A stretch of 64,000 bases of DNA from Owenia fusiformis. Lineage: Eukaryota; Annelida; Polychaeta; Sabellida; Oweniidae. The notes beneath the pieces were generated by a model that ran no database searches, was not told the origin of the DNA, and saw nothing but the letters and a program-made list of their open reading frames with translations. The position numbers and the translations under genes were made by a program. Shown piece by piece: positions 1 through 10,300 of this stretch. Location: positions 17,806,931 through 17,870,930 of the forward strand of contig CAIIXF020000003.1 in NCBI GenBank assembly GCA_903813345.2, written 5' to 3'. Each line of letters begins with the position of its first letter. Position 1 is the first letter of the stretch.

Positions 1-339
1 ACCGTTTATCAGAACTATGAGAGCCGTTGCTGACACCCGAACATGTTTCAGCGATGGTCATGCCAAGTTCATCAACCACATCGCCAATGGACGATATTGT
101 GGCACAGTAAGGATTCGTGCTCAATGGGGGGGTTGCCCGGGGGCAAGACCTACTTTGATCCCCAAATGATTGAGCATCATTCAAATTCTCTAAAGACAAT
201 GTCTCGCTCGAACACGAGTTTGAGTCTTGTACATCCAGATCATCATATGAGTGTAACCCAAAAATAGCATACATATGTTGAGGGTTTTGAAAATCAGCTC
301 CTGCATGGACCTCGGTATCTGCAGGAGTTATTAGTTTAA
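1..339 (-). CDS. Start of pol reading frame of LTR retrotransposon (partial)
   Basis: On the minus strand one frame stays open from the end of gag to the window edge (over 110 codons). It is offset -1 relative to gag and overlaps the last gag codons at the slippery site, so it is most simply the beginning of a gag-pol fusion. No protease or reverse-transcriptase motif is visible yet in this stretch, which is Ser/Asp-rich linker-like sequence. The rest of pol lies beyond the left edge. Calling it pol rests on its position and frame, not on a recognised domain. Confidence 0.55.
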
Positions 340-1428
340 ATGATTCGGTCTGCTGGGCCCTGAGGATTGTGGAGATCGAGGAGCGGGGTATCTATCATTT
401 CGACGATCTTGTGGGAACGATCTCTGATTATTTTGATTTTGAAAGGTATTTTGACCTTGAAAGTGGACCCGTCTATTATCTTGATACCATGGACGATCTG
501 ATTGCATTTGGCGACCTCTGAAGGAGTTATTGCTTTGTGATGGTCTAGGAGAAAATCGTCTACCTCGACCATTGGGATTAGGATCAAATGTTGGCCTTCG
601 ACATACTACGTTAAGATGACCTACCTGATGACAATTTGTGCAGTAGGGTCTACCTGTACTCGTGCGGCCATTGTACAGGTCCCGTGGAGGTCTCCTTTCG
701 TTCCTCCTTATCCTGTCGGACATTTCCTCCAACATTCCACGTTGTTCTTCCATTTTGTCCATTAGGGTTTTCAATTGGTTGTCAGGGACGATGGCATTAA
801 TAGATTTGGGCACTCTGTCCTCTGATGAGATACTTTCATGAAGTTTTGCAAGGCGTTCCACATCGGCGACGGTAACGGGAGAGTGACTCAGTACATGACT
901 TCTCATTTTAGGGGACAGGCCGCGAATTAATATGCGTATGTGTTCTCCGTCACCTATTTCAAGACGCGAACATTGGAGAGACACATCATTAAGATATGCG
1001 TCAATGGGTTCTCCAGCTTGATGCACGCGTTGCAATAGTTTGCTTTCGAGAGACCACTTTGGAGTGGATTCTATAAATTTTTGAACAAAGGCCGCGCGTA
1101 GGGCGTCCCAATCTTGTTTTGTTTCTTCCTCTAAATTGTCAAACCAAATCTCAGCAATGCCACTCAAAAACATTTTCAGGTAGTCGCACGTGCCCTGTGC
1201 GTCCCATCGTTGTGTTTGAGCATAAAGCTGATATTTGTCAATCCACGAGCGTGGGTTACTTACTGAAGAAGAGTGTGAAAAAATCATTGGTCGCGTAACC
1301 GAAGCTGCGCGAGGTCCTTGTTCCTGATTCATTTCCAGCGCCTGAAGGCGCGCTAATAATTGATCATTCATTTCATCCGCCATGTCTGGATGTTGTCTAT
1401 TCAATCTCCCGTTAATTCGTCTGTACAT
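331..1428 (-). CDS. gag: Gag polyprotein of a Ty3/gypsy-type LTR retrotransposon
   Basis: A 365-codon intact ORF. The middle (about residues 60-200) has the retrotransposon-gag capsid pattern, with Trp-rich helices such as WIDKYQLYAQTQRWD, GIAEIWFDNL and WDALRAAFVQKF. Near residue 280 there is one CCHC zinc knuckle, CTNCHQVGHLNVVC (C-x2-C-x4-H-x4-C), followed by an Arg/Gln/Asn-rich basic tail typical of nucleocapsid. The protein would assemble the virus-like particle and bind the element's RNA. The LTR and primer-binding site lie about 130 bp upstream on the same strand and pol follows in the -1 frame. The ORF has no stops or frameshifts, so the copy is probably young. A later in-frame Met (MADEMND) is an alternative start. 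Confidence 0.9.
   Translation of the reverse strand: MYRRINGRLNRQHPDMADEMNDQLLARLQALEMNQEQGPRAASVTRPMIFSHSSSVSNPRSWIDKYQLYAQTQRWDAQGTCDYLKMFLSGIAEIWFDNLEEETKQDWDALRAAFVQKFIESTPKWSLESKLLQRVHQAGEPIDAYLNDVSLQCSRLEIGDGEHIRILIRGLSPKMRSHVLSHSPVTVADVERLAKLHESISSEDRVPKSINAIVPDNQLKTLMDKMEEQRGMLEEMSDRIRRNERRPPRDLYNGRTSTGRPYCTNCHQVGHLNVVCRRPTFDPNPNGRGRRFSPRPSQSNNSFRGRQMQSDRPWYQDNRRVHFQGQNTFQNQNNQRSFPQDRRNDRYPAPRSPQSSGPSRPNHLN
334..340 (-). promoter_or_regulatory. Slippery heptamer TTTAAAC for -1 frameshifting between gag and pol
   Basis: On the minus strand the last gag codons read CAT TTA AAC TAA, so the heptamer T TTA AAC sits in the gag frame directly before the stop codon. A -1 slip here enters the frame that stays open to position 1. 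UUUAAAC is one of the most efficient known -1 slippery sequences. I have not folded the downstream region for a pseudoknot. Confidence 0.65.
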
Positions 1429-1547
1429 GCAAGAGGGATCTAATCTTTATCTGTTTGTTAATTTATTTGAATTTGAAGATTGAAAGTCTTGATTAATTTT
1501 GTATTTTTCAATTTCATTTGTTGTGATATAGAAAATATTAAACCTTA

Positions 1548-1571
1548 GGTTTCGGCTGGCAACGGCACCAA
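1548..1571 (-). promoter_or_regulatory. Primer-binding site of the LTR retrotransposon
   Basis: On the minus strand the sequence TTGGTGCCGTTGCCAGCC begins right after the inferred LTR end ...GATTACAACA. A TGGTGCCGTTGCC start is a familiar tRNA-complementary primer site in gypsy-type elements. It lies about 120 bp upstream of the gag ATG on the same strand. Confidence 0.7.
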
Positions 1572-1900
1572 TGTTGTAATCACTTTTTGGTAATTACAAT
1601 CTTGTTTCCTACTCGAAATACTTATCAACCAACTCAGGATTTAAATCAATAAATAATTTCTATCTCTTTATTTATCTTTTTATTTCGTTGTAAAATTAAT
1701 GTGATATCAATATACAGATTAGATCCCTGTACTGCCTGGCTACCTCGAGAACTCCCCAGAGACCAGTTCCCGTTCCTTATATATTTTATTGTAAATGGCC
1801 AGTGCCTTATGAATGTTTAAGATGTTAGGTCAACGGTAAGTAAAATGAATATTCAATGTCATAGTGCAAGAGGGGTCATAGGTTCAGGCAGTACAGGGTT
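1572..1900 (-). mobile_element. 5' LTR of the retrotransposon (outer boundary approximate)
   Basis: The inner edge is fixed by the primer-binding site at 1571. Reading on the minus strand there is a TATA-like run (AAATATATAAGG, near 1780-1790). About 110 bp further on is AATAAAG/AATAAA-type polyadenylation sequence (near 1665-1680), giving a U3-R-U5 order. The outer boundary near 1900 is uncertain because the second LTR is outside the window and no target duplication can be compared. Confidence 0.6.
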
Positions 1901-3548
1901 AATAATTAATTATGTATGTAAATAACTGTTATGGTTTTTTATGATTGTGTCTGTTCCCTTGAGTCATAACACATACTATAATGATACGATTGGTGGCTAA
2001 AAATACATACTGTGAGTGAAGAATCAATTTAGTATGGGTTTGAGTCTTGAAAATTAGGAACTTCCTCTTTATATAAAAAATTTATGCCTTTTTCAAAATG
2101 GCTGCCAGAGATGTAACAAAGATGATATCTTCACTTGTTATGCATGCTACAATAGTAAGATTGATGTTCAAGTATACATTAATGGGTGGTAGAATTCATT
2201 TGATAAGGTTTATAGTCTTTATTTCCCAACGAAGAAAGTTCAGTAGGGATGTAGTGAAGCCCTCCGTCAGTCAGTCTGTCAGAACATCATCTGTCTTATG
2301 TATGATTTTGCAATTTTTGTCAGATTCCTTCAAAGTATGGCCATATGTACTCAATTAAATTGAAGATGGTGTTAATTTTATGATTAATGCCTCAGAAAAT
2401 TCAAAATGTCCCAGAGAAGGAGTTGATTAGCTATTACTTACTAGATATGTCGTCAAGGTATGGTTACATTATATTAAATTAGATCTCAATTTTTTTATTG
2501 TCTAAATATAATTTTTAGCGTTGACTAAATGGTCACCAAAATGTTTAAATCAGCGGAAATTCTGATATTGTACTGTATGTCTATTAGTTAACAAACATTT
2601 TCAGTTTTTATTGAAAATGTATGCCTTTTTTCAATGGCTATGGAAAATATTACAAAAATTATATCTAATAAGGGCTCTTATACATCTTCAAAAGTAGAAT
2701 AGTTTGCATTTTGAAAGTGTAGTTTTAAATATCAATTTGCGATGATGGAAACTATGCTGAAAACAATGGATAGCATGGGAGATGTGGTATTCAACTTCAG
2801 TGCATATCAAATACCGTCCCCTTTTAAGTAATTGTTGATATAAAGTGAGGCAACTTTTGATATGTTTTAATTGAGAAAAACAAGATCATCTTTTTACAAA
2901 ATAAGCTTAACATTTTAAAAAAGTGTCAAGGGATGGGATCCTAATCCATAATTTTCCAGAAAGTTGGATTCATATTCTACAATCATGGGGACTTCACTTG
3001 GAATAAAACACATTTTTTTAATAATGAACACTGTATTTATGGCCAGAAAGTACTCATGGTGAAAGACATATTGCCGTTTAAAATCTTTAATCTCTTAAAT
3101 GTTCAAATGAGAAAATAAGAATATTTTTCTCAATATGACAATATTCAGTGCTGTATGTGTGTACATACATGTCTTTTTCAAAATGGTTGCCAATCAACAA
3201 CAAGCTTAAAAGTTTGTTGGTTGGATTAGTGGAAGACTCGGTAAACAGAGACATCGTCCATGATTTGGTCAGAGGATATGAAGAGGGTTCTGCAATACTG
3301 TCATAATATGCAGCCCTTGAAATCTATTCCGATCTTCCAAGATTTTCTCTCGCCAGAAGGTTTCTGGCCCTTTCTAACTGTAGGTACATATGTATGTCTG
3401 TCCTGCGTGGTTTCTATCTATCACATTTCTCACATGTCATATCACATATCACATGTATGTTGTTACACTGGTCTTTCTGGTGAATTTGAGTAAAAAGAAC
3501 ATTGAAAGATAAATACACATTTGCTGTGTTAAGGCGAAAACGATTATA

Positions 3549-3870
3549 ATCATCAACTTTAAAATTGAATTTTCTTCGAAAATGTGACATTTAGGTCAGG
3601 GAGATTCCCCATAGTCCCCATGTTGTAAAACACAAAAAGTGAAATATCTTTTCTTGTGTTGTGCAGATAATATTTTCTTTAACTGAAGATATTTTAGTTT
3701 GTACAACTATCAGATACAAAAGAGTGATATGGAATGTGAACCACTAAAAATTAAGAATATTCAAGTTTAAGGGAACTTTGTAATACCCTGCAATGTTATT
3801 TCACCCGAATTAACCACCTGGTGGGGAAAGTGGTAACTACCTACATGTACTTGCATCTGAGTAATTGAAT
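3549..3870 (+). repeat. Dispersed repeat, copy 1 (second copy at 6252-6575)
   Basis: Both copies share a long run from 'GAAAATGTGAC' through 'GGGAGATTCCCCATAG' to 'CCACCTGGTGG' and 'CATCTGAG', with scattered differences. Same orientation, about 2.7 kb apart. The termini show no obvious inverted repeats. Confidence 0.8.
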
Positions 3871-3947
3871 AGATTTTACATTCCCAAAAAATGTAGATTT
3901 TGAAGCCAATTTTATGAAATATTTTGCCCAGAAGTAAAGAAACTTTT

Positions 3948-4035
3948 AGCAAAGATACAATTTTTGTTAGCAAAGATACAATTTTTGTTAGCAAAGGTAC
4001 AATCTTTGTTAGCAAAGATACAATCTTTGTTATAT
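3948..4035. repeat. 21-bp tandem repeat, about four copies
   Basis: The unit is approximately AGCAAAGATACAATTTTTGTT. It keeps a minus-strand frame open because 21 is a multiple of three; that ORF is not considered a gene. Confidence 0.85.
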
Positions 4036-4138
4036 TTTCAGCTGCATATATTTCCAATGCAAAGTGAAAACTATAATCTCACAAGACTTAATAAAATTGA
4101 TTCTCATACCCCATAAATATAAAATCTTGACACCAATC

Positions 4139-4990
4139 GTATAAGTGTGGCAAGCACTGATGTGAAGATATCATCATTGTTATATTTCTGGTGGTCATTT
4201 TTAAAAACGCATACTTTCCTATAAAGTGAAAATTCTTATTTTGAAAGAACTATTTAAATGGATTCAACAACCCAATATTATGTATACTTTGACACCACTC
4301 TTATCATTGTAGCATGCTTAGAAGCGAAGATATCTTCTTTGTTATATTTCTGGCAGCCATTTTGAAAAATGCATATATTTTGAATATAAAGTGCAAGTGC
4401 TGAATTTACAAGATTCGAAACCTAATTAAATAGATTCTACAACTACATTAATATATTTTTGACACCACTCTTATAATTGTAGCATGCACAGAAGCAAAAC
4501 TATTGTCTCTGATATATTTTTGGCGGCCATTTTGAAAAATGTGTATATTTCCAATATAAAGCGCCATCTAGCTTGTGTCTTTGGGTAAATTTGTTTCTAT
4601 TGCCCTAAGGTATGTCAATGCCAAAGGGGACATTTTGTAAGGTAAAAAATCTTAATTTGTAAGTATTCGTAAGGCAAGATATCTTCTTTGTTATATTTCT
4701 GGCAGTCATTTTGAAAAACGCGTATATTTTGAATATAAAGTGGAAGTTTTTAATTTTCAAGACTCAAGATCTAATAAAATAGATTCTACGACTACATCGC
4801 TGTATTTTTTTACACCAATCTTATAATTGTAGCATGCACAGAATCAAAGATATTGTCTCTGATGAATTTTTGGCGGCCATTTTGAAAAATGTGTATATTT
4901 CCAATATGAAGCGCCATCTAGCTTGTGTCTTTGGATAAATTTATTTATATTGCCCTAAGGTACTTTCATGCCAAAGGGGACATTTGCATC
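4139..4990. repeat. Tandem array of about five ~173-bp units with ~350-bp higher order
   Basis: Each unit contains a form of 'TTATAATTGTAGCATGC', 'GAAGATATCTTC' or 'ATTGTCTCTGAT', then 'TTTCTGGCAGCCATTTTGAAAAA'-like sequence. Alternate units resemble each other most, so the array looks like a duplicated dimer. Confidence 0.75.
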
Positions 4991-5091
4991 ATACAATGAA
5001 GTCCAAATGTAGTTAACCCATCTACTAGTCTGTATTTAAATGTAGTTGTAAGAATTACAATTTCATTTTAGTTGACATTGAAATGTTTTTA

Positions 5092-5215
5092 TGTCACTAC
5101 CACAAATGGTGACTACTGTTATAGTCTTTAATTTTTTGTGGAGGATGTTTGGCGGGTGGTGGTTAGTGTCTGTAACAAATGTTAGGTGATCCAGTGACAT
5201 TTTGTATGTTAATGT
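5092..5215 (+). mobile_element. Short copy of the TGTCACCACC / GGTGACATTTTGTCATGTTAATGCC element family
   Basis: Starts with ATGTCACTACC...GGTGAC and ends near 'GTGACATTTTGTATGTTAATG'. Further copies, most short and internally deleted, lie at about 44199-44340, 50840-50980, 52526-52645, 53113-53200, 53219-53290 and 55772-55950. Long copies are at 8722-10465 and, inverted, at 62390-63072. Confidence 0.6.
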
Positions 5216-5394
5216 TTTCAGTTATAGTGAGTTGACAATCCATATTAATTTTGGTGGAGTAGATATGGCATTGACATTGTTATGTTTTATGTTGCGTAGA
5301 CATTGGCATGTTATTTGCAAGATTAGATGAACAGTTCTCAGTTTTGTGAATGAACATGGCATATTATGTTTTCAGTGGAAGTATACAATTGGTG

Positions 5395-6105
5395 GATTTA
5401 CACTAGCGCGCTAAGACGTCTTAGCTAAAACGTTTTAGCGTTAAAACGTTTTACAAATGAAATGTAAATCTAAATTTACTCAAGAGCTCTCGGCTAAGAG
5501 CACTTAGCTAAAACGTTTTAGGACCCGAGTCATAGCCAAGACGTCTTAGCGTTTAAACGTTTTACAAGCGAGTGTAAACCCATCGGTTTTAGCTAAGAGC
5601 TCTTAGCCTGTTTTTTTTGCGTTGTGCCAAACGAAACATTTGAAACTTTCCATTTACATATGGACATGGTCCTTTATTTTGTCTTATCCCTTGTTCCCAA
5701 TATCATCCAAAAATTATAGAGAAGAACTTATTTGCCTGGCGATTTATTATAATCCTAAGTTATGCATAAAATCTTCCTGCTCTCTTTCATGCTTTTAACA
5801 ATGCTGTCCTCTAGGACATATTTTTCTGAAACCGGTGCATACTTTAGTACAAAGTCGGGTACAAAGTATAGAAGCGGGAAAGGAATAGCTTTATTGACTG
5901 AACCGTCCTTCAACCAGTACTAAACTGCTTTTTTCATTTTACATGCACATATGTATATCTACATCTCTAAGACGTTTTAGGAAAATAGGTGTAAACTCGA
6001 TCTTATTTTCTAAGACATCTTGAAAATAGTAATGTAAACTCAACTTAATTTTTCTAAAACGTTTTAGCCAAAACATCTTGAAATGCTGCGCGTAGTGTAA
6101 ATTGG
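5395..6105. mobile_element. Non-autonomous element rich in hexamer palindromes
   Basis: The ends are inversely related: GGATTTACACTAGCGCGC at the left and GCGCGTAGTGTAAATTGG at the right. Inside, near both ends, are repeated short palindromes of the types AAGACGTCTT, AAAACGTTTTA and AAGAGCTCTT. The centre (about 5610-5960) lacks them. No ORF and no certain target duplication. Confidence 0.65.
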
Positions 6106-6251
6106 GCTAATGTCATGTTTTCAATATCCCAGATGCGAGTAGAAATAATCTTGATTTACGTCATTAAAAATTCACAATTCAGTCAAACTGATGTCATATT
6201 TGGAATCTACATGTAAAATTACATTTATAAATGTGGTTTTGAAAAGAGTTT

Positions 6252-6575
6252 ATCAACTTTGAAAATTTAATTTTCTTTGAAAATGTGACTTCTAGGTCGG
6301 GGAGATTCCCCATAGACCCCATGTTGTAAAACCACAAAAAGTGAAATATCTTTTCTTGTGTTGGGCAGATAATATTTTCTTTTACTGGACATATTTTAAT
6401 TTGTATAACTATCAGATACATAAAGGTAATATGAAAAGTGAACCACTAAAACTGATGCATATTCAAGTTTAAGGGAATTTTGTAATACCCTGCCATGTTA
6501 ATTCCCCCGAATCAGCCACCTGGTGGCGAAACTGGTAACTACCTACTCGCATCTGAGCAATTGAGCAGACATTAC
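6252..6575 (+). repeat. Dispersed repeat, copy 2 (first copy at 3549-3870)
   Basis: Direct diverged copy of the 3549-3870 segment, ending about 310 bp before the first receptor exon. Confidence 0.8.
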
Positions 6576-6886
6576 ATTACATGATGTTTTTGGTTGAAAA
6601 ACAGTGGCATGTGTTTGAAGTTGATTTAGACAATATATGAACAGTTACTGTATAGTTATTTGAATAGACATGTTTGTCATGTTTTTGTTGAGTAAATACA
6701 ACATGCGGTGTTTTCATTTGAGTAGACACGATGCATTGTTTTCATTCGAGTAGACATTGTGCATTACATGTCAGTTGAGTGAATGGATGTCATGTTTTCA
6801 GTTGAGAGGATATTGTATAATACTGTATTGAAGGACACACTGCAAGCAAGCATATCCATGTGAACATGTGAATATTTTGTTCTCAG

Positions 6887-7345
6887 TTACTTTTGGCCGC
6901 CCAGTCCAAATAGCAAGAATGCCACCCGATGACTTGTACTACTTCAGCTACGACACATCTTCTTCAAAAGCAAAACTCAAACATGACTCAAACGTGGAAT
7001 CCTGGATAATCCACTCTCCAGGTCTCAATAACAGAGATGGGACGATATCTATTGAATCATGGGAGAAACGTGGCTTCTTTTTACGTCGCCGCAGTGACAC
7101 CGACGATGCAAAAGTATACTTGGAGAGCATTACAAATGGACCAAATTTTGAAACATTTTATGAAGATGCTACCTTTACACTGGTGCCAAATCCAGGTGGA
7201 TATAAAAGCATTTATATAAGCTTTGAGGACTCAATGGGAAGACTCATGAGACATGGAGTAGGTAGTGGGAGACTTTTGAAGTTTAATCCCAGCAGTAAAG
7301 CTGACTTTGACATGAGAGCCAGTTACCAAATATTGAATGCAACAG
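6887..7345 (+). CDS. Receptor exon: AbfB-like (arabinofuranosidase-B type) beta-trefoil domain
   Basis: The acceptor is TTCTCAG|TT and the donor ACAG|GTAAG, entering and leaving in phase 1. The translation shows the AbfB signature pattern twice: SIESWEKRGFFLRRR, then about 50 residues on DATFTLVP, then YISFEDSMGRLMRHG and DFDMRASYQIL. In fungal enzymes this fold binds arabinose side chains. Here it would be an extracellular carbohydrate-binding module at the visible N-terminus. An upstream exon is needed, since the first codon is split. The sugar ligand is not predictable. Confidence 0.75.
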
Positions 7346-10300
7346 GTAAGAAAATGTTGGTTAAGGTCAGGTTGCATGTTTGGAATTTTGCTGCAACCCC
7401 CAATAGGGTCACATGTCATTTTTCAAATTTGAATCACTCCTTCCCCACAATGTCTACATCTCTCACTTTTGCACAACGAGAGCTCTTGTGTACCTAGAAA
7501 AGAATGTAGAACAGAATGTTTTGATAAAATGTATAAAAAACAAGAAAATTCAGTAAAAATACTGTATTCAGAAAATTTTCAGAACATTTTTTTCTGAACA
7601 TGCACCTTGGCCTTAAAACAGCATAATGGGAAATTCCTGGGGGAAAGAAGGAGGGAAATTAGCGCAACAGATTTTGGACAGTCATATTTTGGATTTTGGC
7701 CATTTTCTGAGGATTTAAACAATTGCATATGTTAGGCCAATGCATTACCTCCAGGAAAATCACTTCTAGAGATGATAAAATAATTTCTACTTTGAGACAG
7801 GGTAGATGCAAACAACCCACCCACATGTTTTTTCTGAAATGTTTTCCTAATTTTCGACCCCTTCCACCCCTGCTTTTTCAATTTTTCTTGCATCAATATG
7901 TTGCATTTTGACACATACAGGATGTCCGGAAAGTAAAGATACAAATGCTCTTATTTCAATAGATTTACCTGTTGTGAGATGAAATTGCTACAGATTGTAG
8001 AATGACATTTTAACAATTTATCCTGCAACTGTGATGACAAATTGTTTCAAAATGAAAAAGTTATGGTTGTTATGGTTACGGCAGTCCCGGGTATGTGGAG
8101 CAGCGTCACAATTATGTTTTATAATTCTTTTCTCCTACTCATCAAAACTGACACTACACCATCTGTTGCTATACATCAAATTATGTACCACAACAGCAAA
8201 AGAAGTAGTACTGTAACATTATTTGGTCATTTGACATTACTACTGTTATCCAGTATTATGTATTTCCCAACAATATCTAAACATTTGTGGTGCATTTTGA
8301 CCAGAGATTCATAGACCTGACAAAACCGCTGCTGTCCATCTTTCAGATTACTGAATCTCTAAAATTGGCTTCAAGCAGAGTCTCAGTTTCATGTTGAACT
8401 TCTAACAAATATTGCTTTAAGATATTCATTAATGTAGAAGTTCAACGGGACATAATCAGGGTAATATGGGCCATTCTACAAAAAAGGTTTAATGTCAAGA
8501 CATTCAATTGTAAGATTTGCTTTCTTTGCTTTGTGAATTGGTGCATTGTGGCGATGCACCATTGACTTTCCTATTAATCCAGGGACCTTTTTTCTAAGCA
8601 CTGATATAATGTTTCTTTGATTAAACTGGTTAGTGACATTACATAGTTCCGGTATGTATCAGTGATATCATTATACTTAAAGGACAACTGAAATAGCTTT
8701 TCTCAACATGCAGCTACAAAAATGCGGTTTTTATGTCACCACCAAAAGTGGTGACATATTGTTATGGTCTCCGTTTTTTTGCGACGGCGGTTGGCGTCCG
8801 GCAGTTGGAGGTTGGCGTCCGGCGTCTGTAACAATTTCTTACAACTTCCTATAACTTAACAAATACTGTTTAGATTGACTTCAATTTTTTTCTAAATCAT
8901 CTACATGTTATCAGAAATTCAAATCTGACTTTAGATTTGACATTTGACCTTCAATGACCTTCTTAAGGTCAAAAAGGTCTTTTTTCAACTTGCTTCACAT
9001 TGACTAAATTTTTTTTCAAAATCATCTACATGTTCTCAGAAATTCAAATCTGACTTTAGATTTGACATTTGACCTTCAAATCTGACTTTAGATTTGACAT
9101 TTGACCTTCAATGACCTTCTCAAGGTCAAAAAAGGTCAAAAAGGTCTGTTTTCAACTTGCTTCAAATTGACTAAATTTTTTTTTCAAAATCATCTACGTG
9201 TTCTCAGAAATTCAAATCTTACTTAAGATTTGACATTTGACCTTCAATGACCTTCTCAAGGTCAAAAAAGGTCAAAAAGGTCTGTTTTCAACTTGCTTCA
9301 AATTGACTAAAAAAAATTTTCAAAATCATCTACGTGTTTTCAGAAATTCAAATCTGACTTTAGATTTGACTTAAGATTTGACATTTGACCTTCAATGACC
9401 TTCTCAAAGTCAAAAAAGGTCAAAAAGGTCTTTTTTCAACTTGCTTCAAATTGACTAAATTTTTTTTTCAAAATCATCTGCATGTTCTCAGAAATTCAAA
9501 TCTGACTTTAGATTTGACATTTGACCTTCAATGACCTTCTCAATGTCAAAAAAGGTCAAAAAGGTATTTTTTCATCTTGCCTCAAATTGACTAAATTTTT
9601 TTTTCAAAATCATCTACATGTTCTCAGAAATTTAAATATGACTTTAGATTTGACTTTAGATTTGACATTTGACCTTCAATGACCTTCTCAAGGTCAAAAA
9701 GGTCTTTTTTCAACTTGCTTCAAATTGACTAATTTTTTTTTTCAAAATCATCTACATGTTCTCAGAAATTCAAATCTGACTTTAGATTTGACATTTGACC
9801 TTTAATGACCTTCTCAAGGTCAAAAAAGGTCAAAAAGGTCTGTTTTCAACTTGCTTCAAATTGACTAATTTTTTTTTTCAAAATCATCTACATGTTCTCA
9901 GAAATTCAAATCTGACTTTAGATTTGACATTTGACCTTTAATGACCTTTTCAAGGTCAAAAAAGGTCAAAAAGGTCTGTTTTCAACTTGCTTCAAATTGA
10001 CCAAATTTTTTTTTCAAAATCATCTACATCTTTTCAGAAGTTCAAATTTGACTTTACAAGTTCTCAGAAGTTCAAATCTGACTTTAGATTTGACCTTTGA
10101 CCTTCAATGACCTTTTCAAGGTCAAAAAGGTCTTTTTTCAACTTGCGTCAAATTTACTTAATTTTTTTTCAAAATCATCTACATGTTCTCAGAAGTTCAA
10201 ATCTGACTTTAGATTTGACATTTGACCTTCAATGACCTTTTCAAGGTCAAAAAGGTCTTTTTTCAACTTGCTTCAAATTTACTTAATTTTTTTTTCAAAA

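Larger units (their letters stand above)
1901..6886. other. Repeat-rich non-coding stretch upstream of the first visible receptor exon
   Basis: No convincing coding exon was found. The stretch holds dispersed fragments with the phrase 'TTCAAAATGGCTGCCAG', two tandem arrays (3948-4035 and 4139-4990), two copies of a 320-bp repeat (3549-3870 and 6252-6575), a TGTCACCACC-family element (5092-5215) and a palindrome-rich element (5395-6105). The signal-peptide exon of the polycystin-like gene may be here or left of the window; I could not recognise it. Confidence 0.6.
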
